Of a stretch of DNA of 18,394 nucleotides, positions 10,249-17,716 are shown piece by piece. Under the pieces are notes generated by a model, which was not told the origin of the DNA, did not search any database, and was given only the letters and a program-made list of their open reading frames with translations. Origin of the DNA: Tolypocladium sp. Sup5 PDA-1 (lineage: Eukaryota > Ascomycota > Sordariomycetes > Hypocreales > Ophiocordycipitaceae); contig JPHH03000145.1 in assembly GCA_000750105.3 (NCBI GenBank), positions 1-18,394 on the forward strand, given 5' to 3'. The translations under genes were made by a program, and so were the position numbers. Every line of letters starts with the position of its first letter. The stretch's first letter is position 1.

Positions 10249-12093
10249 ATGGCGGACAACATTGGGAAGCGCGACACCAAGAAGAGCCTTGTGCTCAATG
10301 CCTTCGTCATGATGTGTTAGCCTCTCCTTCGCAATCTCTTTCCTTAACTCCCGGCTCTCAGACAGACTTAGCTAATCATATTGCTGCTGTAGGCAGTGGT
10401 CATCAATCACCAGGATTATGGCGACACCCCGATGACCAATCTTGGAGGTTCAAAGATACGGAGCACTGGGTCGAGCTAGCCAAGTTACTGGAAAAGGCCA
10501 AATTCCATGGCATATTCATCGCCGACGTACTAGGTGAGGCTCGTTTGACGCAAAGGAGAACGCTAGGCTCACACTTTCAGGGGGATATGATGTGTACGCA
10601 AAGTCTCTGGATCCAGCCATAATCTCTGGGGCTCAATGGCCTGTGACAGAGCCTCTTGCTGTGGTTCCTGCCATGGCAGCGGCGACAAAGGACATTGGGT
10701 TCGGTGTCACCGTCTCAACGACGTATGAGCAGCCATACCATCTTGCCAGACGGCTGTCAACAGTCGATCATCTAACAAAGGGGAGGTAAGCAGTCATGAT
10801 TTGCTTCATCACAGAAGGCCTATATCGTGACTGGTGCTGACGTGTGACGACAGGCTCGGATGGAATGTACGGCGCCTTTTGTACCCTAAAGCCTAACTGT
10901 CGACACTAACGCACAAACAGATCGTCACTGGCTACCTGGAGTCTGCGGCCAGAAGCCTTGGTCGCACTGAGCAGCTCGCCGTCAGTCAAACCGCTTCTTT
11001 GTAGCTTGCTCAAGCTAACGCACGACAAGCACGACGAGCGATATGCACAAGCAGAGGAGTACATGAAGGTCATGTACAAATTGCTCCAGTCGTCCTGGCG
11101 TGATGATGCGGTCCAGCTAAACCGCGAGAGCGGCGTCTACACCGATCCAAAACTGGTGCGGAGGATTGACCACGCTGGGAAGTATTACAATGTCGCAGGA
11201 CCACATATCGTTAACCCCAGCCCGCAGCGTACTCCCCTTCTTCTGCAGGCTGGAGCATCCAAATCCGGCAAGCTGTTTGCCGCTCAGCATGCAGAGGCCA
11301 TCTTCACTTCAGCCCACGCGCCTGCTGTTTGCGCCAAGAACATCGCTCAGATACGACAGACGGCCCAGGACACATTCGGGCGAGACCCCAGCAAGATTAA
11401 GGTTCTCGCACTAGTTACCCCAATCCTGGGAAGCACGGAGGAGGAAGCATTGGCAAAGTACAACGACTACAAGAAGTATGCTTCTTTAGAAGGTGCTCTG
11501 TCGCTATTTGGTGGCTGGACTGGCATCGATCTCAACGAGTACGGTGACGACGAGGAACTCAGGCATGTTGAAAGCAATGCCGTGAGGTTAGTTGATACCA
11601 GCCAGCAGTCATATTCCAGCCTCTAACACCACATAGGTCAACCGTTGAAGCATATGCCCGATTCTCTCCCGCAAACTCCAAATGGACCAAACATACAGTT
11701 GCAGAACACGTCAGCCTTGGAGGGAACGGTCCCCTGTTTGTCGGCACTGCAGCTCAGGTGGCTGATAATCTTGAGGCCTGGGTTCGTGAGGCAGACGTTG
11801 ATGGCTTCAACTTTGTAAGACTCCTTTTTCATACTTTCACCGCCTTCAAGCTTGCTTACCTCTATCAGGGATACGTTCTGTTCCCCAAGTCGTTTGAAGA
11901 TATTGTCGAATTGCTGGTTCCTGAGCTTCGAACGAGAGGATTGTTTTGGGAGGAATATGCAGTACCAGGCGGGACATACCGGGAAAACTTTTATCGAAGT
12001 GCCGGTCAGAGATACCCGCCGGCGGAGCACGTTGCAGCCAGTTATCACTGGGCCGCGGGCGTTGAGGACGGAGAGCACAGGATTCCCGAGTAG
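10249..12093 (+). CDS. Luciferase-like FMNH2-dependent monooxygenase, NtaA/SnaA/DszA type (8 exons)
   Basis: Predicted TIM-barrel flavin monooxygenase that uses reduced FMN, supplied by a separate reductase, to oxidise a small organic substrate. Exons are 10249-10315, 10393-10533, 10581-10785, 10854-10866, 10921-10980, 11030-11586, 11637-11814 and 11869-12093; they join in frame to 481 residues, close to the family's usual length. Characteristic text in order: NAFVMMCSGHQSPGLWRHPD, FHGIFIADVLGGYDVY, PLAVVPAMAAAT, STTYEQPYHLARRLSTVDHL, then KGRLGWNIVTGYLESAARSL read across the 13-nt exon (GWN at 140-142). HIVNPSPQRTPLLLQAG follows, and near the C-terminus DGFNFGYVLFPKSFEDIVEL and PELRTRGLFWEEYAVPGGTY. 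Donors are GT throughout. The intron at 10981-11029 has a GTCAGT donor, a perfect GCTAAC branch site and an unusual AAG acceptor. The frame looks intact. Substrate unknown; family members act on aminopolycarboxylates, sulphur heterocycles, ketones and antibiotic precursors. Confidence 0.92.
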
Positions 12094-12104
12094 TGACTAC
12101 CTGA

Positions 12105-12990
12105 TCACTCAACACACATATCTAAACTCGGGGATTTCCTCGTCGGTCTCCATGAGATCTGCCGGAAGTATGAACTGCCGCCGGTGCCAAGAGGTATAAG
12201 GACAAGCTGGGCAATATACTTGACACATTGTAGCAGTAGCGGGTTTAATGTTCCGAAACCGGATCCATGGATGACAATGGTACCAAACTGCTCTTCGATT
12301 AGCAACCTAAGCATAACTAAGGATAAGAATGGTGCCTTACACTTTGCTCGCCTCGGTTTGAGATAGTAGATGAGAGTCGAATAATAATGATAAGCCAGGT
12401 TTTGACGTCTAAAAAAGCTTCCAGACAATGGCTCCATTTCAACTGTTCATTCTTTATGCCCGTCATGTTTTCGTCCACTCGTACAATAGCTTTAGTACGG
12501 TCAGCTTCGTTGAGGAACCAAGCTGTCATAGGGACGTCGGACATTAGAAACAAATATGCCTATAAACCAGGCAACTGTTGCCCCGCCGAAGTAGGTGATA
12601 TTAGAGCCTCTTCCGATACAATTAGGCTCGCAGGCACAAGTCATACTTCCCAAGGCGCAATGCTCTCTATATGGCCAATACCGTATGCAACGAGGCTGCT
12701 AAATACCCCTGCGCAGTTATTGTTGAGAAACCAGGCTCCATGCCGCAGCGGCTGCTCGGAGCATTCATACAACATAGAAACGATGACACTGAGGCCCGGG
12801 GGCAATAGGTGCTTCGGCAACGCTAAGTACGAACCGGATCGCGAGCAGGCCTGGCATTGAAGCCGAGAGCAGTTAACACGAGAACTAGGCCACAGATCAC
12901 ACTGTGGCTATGGTGTTAGCATGAGTACCTATTGGGGATCAGAATACTAAGAAACGCTCACTAAGATGGCAATGATCTTCCCAACCCGCT
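12105..12990 (-). pseudogene. Decayed Dal5/allantoate-permease-type MFS transporter
   Basis: Fragments of an anion:cation-symporter-type major-facilitator protein read in order on the minus strand but in shifting frames. They are GLVLVLTALGFN (about 12860-12900), LLAIRFVLSVAEAPIAPG (about 12795-12850), then one frame over SMLYECSEQPLRHGAWFLNN and SSLVAYGIGHIES. Next is YFGGATVAWFIGIFV (about 12550-12600), then PMTAWFLNEADRTKAIVRV and ENMTGIKNEQLKW. FGTIVIHGSGFGTLNPLLLQ follows after a probable relic intron, ending in LVLIPLGT. The frame breaks after IAPG by one base and again around the YFGGAT segment, and stops interrupt it. The N-terminus and the C-terminal half are missing. It converges on the luciferase-like gene with about 12 bases between. 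The family call rests on remembered motifs such as AEAPIAPG, EQPLR and TGIKN; upper and lower limits are approximate. Confidence 0.78.
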
Positions 12991-13551
12991 AGCGTACCAT
13001 CAGAATACTAGCCGGGCAGGTCGCGATAAGGCATCCAAAGTAGTAACGGCACGACTATCTATCCTACGCCTCTAGCTATCCATCCTACGAAAATTAGGTT
13101 ACTATAGCTTAATTATAGCAGAGCGCCGATACTATAAATTTATATATGCCGCTTCCCTGCCTCTATCCTAGAGGTAGGAACTAGCTTTAGTATTATTAAT
13201 ATAGCGTTCTTATAGATATACGTATTTTTTAGTTAATTAAAGGAATAGCTTAATATTATATATCTAGATTAATCCCTCTTCTTATAATTAGCGCTATATA
13301 ATAGCCGCCTATACCTATTATAGCTTTATTATATCCTATACCTTAGGTAAAAAGGAGTTATCTTTAATATCTTATAATATATTTTATAATATAGATAATA
13401 CGAATATTATAGTATTTAGGCTTAATATCGCATTAACTTATTCCCTTCTTTAATACGTATATAATATATACTAGGCCTAGGCTAATAAGTTTAGGCTTAT
13501 CTTTAACCTAGATAAGTATAAACTTATATACTTTACTTAATAATAGAATAT
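12991..13551. other. AT-rich, RIP-like repeat DNA without genes
   Basis: Composition changes abruptly to TA-rich text with very frequent TATA, TTAT and CTATA and few CA/TG dinucleotides. No open frame of useful length survives. This is the expected look of repeats hit by C-to-T mutation on both strands. The original element cannot be identified by eye. Confidence 0.6.
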
Positions 13552-13836
13552 TTTATAAAGGGAGAATAAATATACTAAAGGCTAAGTGTAACGATTATTA
13601 TATAAGTCATAGAGTTAGTGCCTGCCTAAGAAGTTAGCTATTAGTTAGTAACACGAGTTATTATATAAGTTAATGCGCTAGTTAACGTATAAGATAAGAC
13701 AGGTATCCCTGTATAAGTTAGAGCGACCGTTGCTATATAAGATTGGACGGCTATCTCGGTATAAGTTAGAATATCTATATAGTAGCGTATAGTCTATAAA
13801 TTAACGCCTATATAAATAAGTCTTTGTATTATATAG
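13552..13836 (+). repeat. Repeat P, copy A (heavily mutated)
   Basis: Matches 17406-17716 in the same orientation. Both copies begin with a TTTAT(t/a)AAGGG-like border, share GGCTAAGTG(t/c)AACGAT and the well-kept core GTGCCTGCCTAAGAAGTTAG, and end near TATA(t/a)AG. Most differences from copy B are transitions, this copy carrying the A/T state (for example TTATTATATAAGT against TCGTCGTGTAATT). The copy has about one 24-bp internal unit fewer. Its right end abuts repeat Q. Confidence 0.7.
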
Positions 13837-13842
13837 TAGTAG

Positions 13843-13950
13843 TTATTAATTATCTAAGCCTGTTTAGTTTAGACTAGTTAGACTATATAATTTATCATCG
13901 TATCTCTCGGGGAAAACCTCTTCTAGGAAGAGTAAAACCCAAGCATCTCG
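13843..13950 (+). repeat. Repeat Q, single arm (copy A)
   Basis: Runs from TTATTAATTATC to AAGCATCTCG and matches both arms of the fold-back repeat at 16768-17264, including GACTATATAATT, GGAAAACCTC and GAAGAGTAAAACC. Here only one arm is present. It is followed (13951-14085) by less mutated text of unknown origin ending in CTAGCCTAGGCG, which may be part of the same larger element, possibly a long terminal repeat; that is not shown. Confidence 0.6.
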
Positions 13951-14085
13951 TCTCAGAACTTCTTCATTTATAATACCTTCGAACCATAATCGATCTCATA
14001 TACTTCTATTCCTGCTGAGTGTCCTCGTTCTAACATTGCCCTCATCGTATTATAAATGCCCTAGCTACTCACCTAGCCTAGGCGT

Positions 14086-14291
14086 ATTTATAAGTAAGTA
14101 GCTAAATTAATAAGTTATGCCTATAAGTATAGTATAAGGTAAGTTATAAGGTTAGGCTAGTAGTAATATAGGATAAAGATAAAGGAGGCCTTAACTACTC
14201 TTATTAAGTAGCGAGCGAGTTTAATTACTTAATAATAGTAAACGAGCACTAAGTTACCCCCGATACCTAGAGCTATACCTAGGGCTAAGTG
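14086..14291 (+). repeat. Repeat R, uninterrupted copy
   Basis: Begins ATTTATAAGTAAG and ends CTATACCTAGGGCTAAGTG. The same text occurs at 17349-17405 plus 17976-18121, where a ~570-bp insertion splits it at GTAA (here 14139-14142). The Tc1-like element is inserted at the right edge of this copy, at the TA in AAGTGTA. Confidence 0.65.
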
Positions 14292-14293
14292 TA

Positions 14294-14396
14294 ATACCGA
14301 CTTAAACAAGTGTTCAATCGTGCAATAGATCAATCACCCATAGGGAGGTAGGATCGTTAGGCAGGAGCACGAGCACATTCCATTAAGTATGCAAGA
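14294..14396 (+). repeat. Left terminal inverted repeat of the Tc1-like element
   Basis: Starts ATACCGACTTAAACAAG and pairs with 16336-16438 over 103 bases with four mismatches, all transitions. The preceding TA (14292-14293) lies within repeat R. Confidence 0.93.
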
Positions 14397-14428
14397 GATG
14401 GTCTAACGCTTCCACCACGAGCTTGGCT

Positions 14429-14512
14429 CTAACGAGCCCGAGTGCTTGGCGTGGTTACACGACCAGCCTTCTTGCCACGACCGGCCTTCGGAGTTTCTTC
14501 GATACGAACCAT
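14429..14512 (-). other. Small basic reading frame inside the transposon's extra arm
   Basis: A 27-codon frame starts at an ATG in excellent context (ATCATGG) at 14512 and stops with TAG at 14429. It encodes MVRIEETPKAGRGKKAGRV and then TTPSTRAR: strongly basic, with a GRGKK stretch reminiscent of AT-hook or histone-tail-like DNA-binding peptides. If the TAG is a mutated CAG, the frame would run on into the terminal repeat. Upstream lies a pyrimidine-rich stretch (about 14610-14640 read on the minus strand) and a perfect hairpin at 14531-14546. It could be a captured host 5' gene end or chance; no family is recognised. Confidence 0.3.
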
Positions 14513-14530
14513 GATAATACGGGCAGAATG

Positions 14531-14546
14531 ATATCACAAGTGATAT
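14531..14546. promoter_or_regulatory. Perfect inverted repeat ATATCAC-AA-GTGATAT
   Basis: Seven-base perfect arms with a two-base spacer sit 19-34 nt upstream of the small basic frame (minus strand), inside the extra arm of the Tc1-like element. Two CACGTG boxes (near 14694 and 14939) lie further upstream. A regulatory role is inferred only from symmetry and position. Confidence 0.25.
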
Positions 14547-15110
14547 TCAGGCGAATCTAAGGCGTTTTGCTAGTGATAGATAGGAGGCTGAGAAGTTCCG
14601 AAAGTCTATGCAAAAAGAAGAGTGAGGAAGAGAAGAACATAAACAAACAACGGCGACCAACAATAATTGTTATTCACTAACAATACGGGTTGCACGTGTT
14701 GTCTCCGTGATAACCGCTTTTAAAGCAACCTATTCAGTCACTATAGAAACTTCACCTGTTCACCTCCGGTTCACTACACATTCGCTACCGAATTACCCCA
14801 TACTTACTTGCCACTAATCGAGCCGATTGCTAAGAGAAGGGGGATAATTGTAAGGTTCAGGGGCATTAATACTAGGAAGCCAGGCTATGATAAGGAGCCA
14901 GGCCATGAGGTTAGGTGTGGCAGAATAACACCTGGGTCACGTGAATAGTTATAGTGACTTACGAGGTCCCAGGGGTATTTAGACTAGGTAGGCCGGGTAC
15001 TAGTAGGGACTACTAGCTGCCTCAGGCCAACAGCCCAATGTACCGCAGCCTAGATTAAAGCCATCGTTATGTCTAGGGTAGCAATTAAATTGCAAGCTAT
15101 AGCTACCTAT

Positions 15111-16161
15111 CTAGTATTTCGTATGCATCCTATCGGCTGCAATAACGGCCTCGCAACGGGCCGGCATACTAGCAACTAGGTCTTGCAAATACCAGTCCGG
15201 CACAGCCTCCCAAGCCTCCCGTATAACGCGGCGCAGCGTATCATAGGGCATATGCTCCTCTAGATAGGTATCTTAGATCCAATTCTTCATCTTATTCCAC
15301 ACAGACTCAATTAGGTTGAGATCCGGGCTATAGGCAGGCCAGGTAGAGACCTGCACACCTCGGTCTTTGAAGTCGGTAGCTATTAGTTTCGAATGGTATG
15401 CTAGGGCGTTGTCTTGCATAAAGCGATAGCCTAGATTAAGACGAATCCAGCCATCAACTAAAGGCACAACGCGCTCGCAATAGCGTTCCGCGTTAATAGA
15501 GCCCCATTCCTTCTCCCAGAAGAGACAAGGTCCCTTGCTAGCCTACCCGGAAAAGCAGCCCCAAAATATCTATCCGGCCTTGCGCTAGACTTTCTCCATG
15601 ATACAGGTTAGATCAAGCTCTTCGCCCGGCTACCGAGTTACCTAAGTCTTCGTATGCCTTCCCGCGGAGACCTAGGTCTCGTTAGACCAGAGCTCGCAAG
15701 CCCATTGCGCTAGGGTCTAGTCTCGGTATTCGTGTAACTATTCGAGCCGGGCTTGTCGGTTCTTTTTAGAGATTAGCGGCTTTAACTACGTAACATAGCG
15801 ACGATAGCTAAGCTTCCGTAAGGTATAGCGAATATAGTATTCGCTAACGGCCTAGCCAAGGGCATCCGGGATCTTGCAATAGGGCATACGGCGCCCTTCC
15901 TTGCTAGCCTTAATAAATTCGAGTAGGTCTTCGATCTAGGCTTTGGTTAAGACGGGTCGGCGGCCGGAGCGTTTTTTTTAGCGTTGCTAGATACGAAGCC
16001 GCGTATTGAACTTAGCTAAGGGACAAGCCCATCCGCGTTGCAATCGCATCTTACTTAATACCAAGAGACTGCATTAATTGCATATCACGGCGTTAATCGC
16101 GGGTCGTATCGGACCGTCGGCCAGGCGTACGAGTAGAATCGTTGATAGCTTCTATAATGAA
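15111..16161 (-). pseudogene. Tc1-like transposase relic (DD34E)
   Basis: Read on the minus strand it gives about 350 codons, the usual Tc1 transposase size. The N-terminal helix-turn-helix reads MQSLGIK, DAIATRMGLSLS; the frame then slips at an eight-base T run (15972-15979, plus strand). It continues with RRPVLTKA, EGRRMPYCKIPDALG and EYYIRYTLRKLSYRRYV, which resemble the second DNA-binding helix region. The catalytic core shows WSNET where the family has an Asp (Asp to Asn), then MQDNA, WPAYSPDLNLIESVWNKMK (34 residues between Asp and Glu), and the C-terminal text MPYDTLRRVIREAW and MPARCEAVI..MHTKY. About fifteen stops interrupt it, all TAA or TAG, none TGA. Intact ancestral function was cut-and-paste transposition in the nucleus; this copy is dead. 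Confidence 0.9.
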
Positions 16162-16223
16162 TTAAATTGAATTGCAGAGTAGAAAAACGCGTCTCGCGAT
16201 GCTTATTATAGTACTTAGGCCCC

Positions 16224-16245
16224 CCCTATAAGCCGCGTTATAGGG
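16224..16245. repeat. Hairpin CCCTATAA-GCCGCG-TTATAGGG in the transposon's right arm
   Basis: Perfect 8-base arms with a 6-base loop lie about 65 nt upstream of the transposase relic, between it and the right terminal repeat. It may be part of the transposase promoter or a secondary-structure element; unproven. Confidence 0.35.
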
Positions 16246-16335
16246 CCCTTTTGGTACCTAGCCCACCTTTGATAATTTCGCCTCCTACCTCGTAAGCGCG
16301 AGTCGGTGGCGAACTATTGCCCCGGCAAGCTTAAG

Positions 16336-16438
16336 TCTTGCATACTTAATAGAATGTGCTCGTGCTCCTGCCTAACGATCCTACCTCCCTATAGGTGATT
16401 GATCTATTGCACGATTGAATACTTGTTTAAGTCGGCAT
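16336..16438 (-). repeat. Right terminal inverted repeat of the Tc1-like element
   Basis: Its reverse complement starts ATGCCGACTTAAACAAG and matches the left end for 103 bases with four transitions. It is followed by the second TA copy at 16439-16440. Confidence 0.93.
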
Positions 16439-16440
16439 TA

Positions 16441-16767
16441 TACTAAGTATCTTACTTTTAGATACGAAGAGATATATATAGATATTAGACTACTATAGCC
16501 CTAAGTACGAGTATCCCTCCGCGAGTAATAACTAAGGGGAAGAGTAAGGTAATAAGATAGTAGATATCTATAGCCCTTAGCGAGGTAGACTAATAATATC
16601 CTAACTTTAGAGTATATAAAAAGATAAATACTAGAGCTAGGGGTTATAAGTATCTATATAATAGAGGACTAATTATAGTTAGTAATATAGGATTTTAGGG
16701 GGAATTATTTAACTCCTTTCTTAAATAGTAATAAGACTAATCCTAGTTTAAAGATTATAAAGGATAA
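16441..16767. other. AT-rich RIP-like repeat DNA
   Basis: TA-rich text without a usable frame. It does not match the continuation of repeat R in the second copy (after 18121), so the right flank of the transposon is either diverged or a different repeat. Confidence 0.5.
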
Positions 16768-17264
16768 CTTAGAGTTAAGATACTTAGGTTTTACTCTTTA
16801 GAGGTTTTCCTTAAGAAGTAAATAGTTAATTATATAGTCTAATTAAATAAGCTTAGATAATTAATAAATATATATATTAAAGATACCTTAAAAAAGTTAT
16901 TTATCTTTATTAGTAATAATTAAAGATTAAAGAGATATTATACTTATTATCTATAATATTATAAATATAGCTAAAAAAGCCTTTCTTTAGGTAGTTAAAG
17001 TATAGCTAATAAAGAGCCTTAGACTTTATATAAAGAAAGGTATTATATATAATAAGTATTTTAGAAATAGTTAGAAATATATATAAAGCTAAGATTTATA
17101 AGAGGTTAGTATAATATTAAAATAAGGGTAGAATAAAAGGAAGGGGTAATATATATATATATATTTATTAATTATCCGAGCCTATCTAATTAGACTATAT
17201 AATTAACCGTTAGCTTCTTAGGGAAAACCTCCGAAGAGTAAAACCTAAGCATCTCGACTCTAAG
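16768..17264. repeat. ~500-bp fold-back repeat with ~110-bp inverted arms
   Basis: The left arm 16768-16877 (starting CTTAGAGTTAAGATACTTAGG) is the reverse complement of the right arm 17155-17264 (ending CATCTCGACTCTAAG), with mostly transition differences. Shorter inward matches continue the symmetry: CCTTTCTTTA near 16980 with TAAAGAAAGG ending at 17040, and TACTTATTA with TAATAAGTA. The whole unit could be a MITE-like element or two head-to-head fragments of repeat Q. No coding potential is seen. Confidence 0.65.
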
Positions 17265-17405
17265 AAGGGGTAATATATAAGAGAGTAAGTAATAATATAA
17301 AAGGGAAAGAGAAGTTAATATAAGAGTAAGGGAAAGAGAGAGCTTTATATTTATAAATAAGTAATAAAATTAATAAGTTATACTTATAAATATAATATAA
17401 GGTAA

Positions 17406-17716
17406 TTTATTAAGGGGGAACGAACATACTAAAGGCTAAGTGCAACGATCGTCGTGTAATTCGTAGAGTCGGTGCCTGCCTAAGAAGTTAGCTATTAGTT
17501 AGTAACATAAGTCGCCGTGTAAGTTAGTGCGCTACTTAACGCGTAAGACAAGACGGGTGGTCCCCGTGTAAGTCGGAGCGACTATTGCCGTGTAAGTTAG
17601 AGTAACCGTTGCTGTGTAAGTTAGAGCGACTGTCTCCGTGTAAGTCAGAACATTAGCATAGCGGCGTATAGTCTATAAATCAACGCCTATGTAAATAGGT
17701 CTTCGTGTCGTATAAG
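17406..17716 (+). repeat. Repeat P, copy B (less mutated)
   Basis: The copy keeps many CG, CA and TG dinucleotides that appear as TA in copy A (13552-13836). It contains the four-unit 24-bp array at 17564-17659. Confidence 0.7.
17564..17659 (+). repeat. 24-bp tandem array, about four units
   Basis: Units start at 17564, 17588, 17612 and 17636, each beginning C(C/T)GTGTAAGT followed by (C/T)(G/A)GAG-type text; the last unit is diverged after 12 bases. A related CCGTGTAAGT lies upstream at 17515. Copy A of repeat P holds about three mutated units. Confidence 0.75.

Larger units (their letters stand above)
14294..16438 (-). mobile_element. Tc1-like DNA transposon, inactivated, 2145 bp
   Basis: Bounded by 103-bp terminal inverted repeats and by TA on both sides (14292-14293 and 16439-16440), the target duplication of the Tc1/mariner superfamily. 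It contains a minus-strand transposase relic (15111-16161) with D-34-E spacing typical of Tc1-like enzymes. The element is longer than typical ~1.3-kb fungal Tc1 elements because about 715 bp of extra DNA lies between the transposase end and the left terminal repeat (14397-15110). It sits at the edge of repeat R. Multiple stops, a frameshift and a lost catalytic residue show it cannot make its own transposase. Confidence 0.9.

Noticed and set aside
12387..12860. 157-codon plus-strand frame as a gene
   Set aside because: The opposite strand carries ordered Dal5-family fragments; this frame is their shadow.
13843..14030. Solo long terminal repeat of a Copia- or Gypsy-type element
   Set aside because: The end near TCTAACA and the repeated Q arm are suggestive, but no TG..CA borders with a matching target duplication could be fixed, so it is listed only as a repeat.
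14401..15110. Full-length host gene captured by the transposon
   Set aside because: Only one short frame is present; no recognisable domain or exon structure supports a whole gene.
17564..17659. CRISPR-like array
   Set aside because: Units are directly adjacent with no spacers, and the context is fungal repeat DNA.
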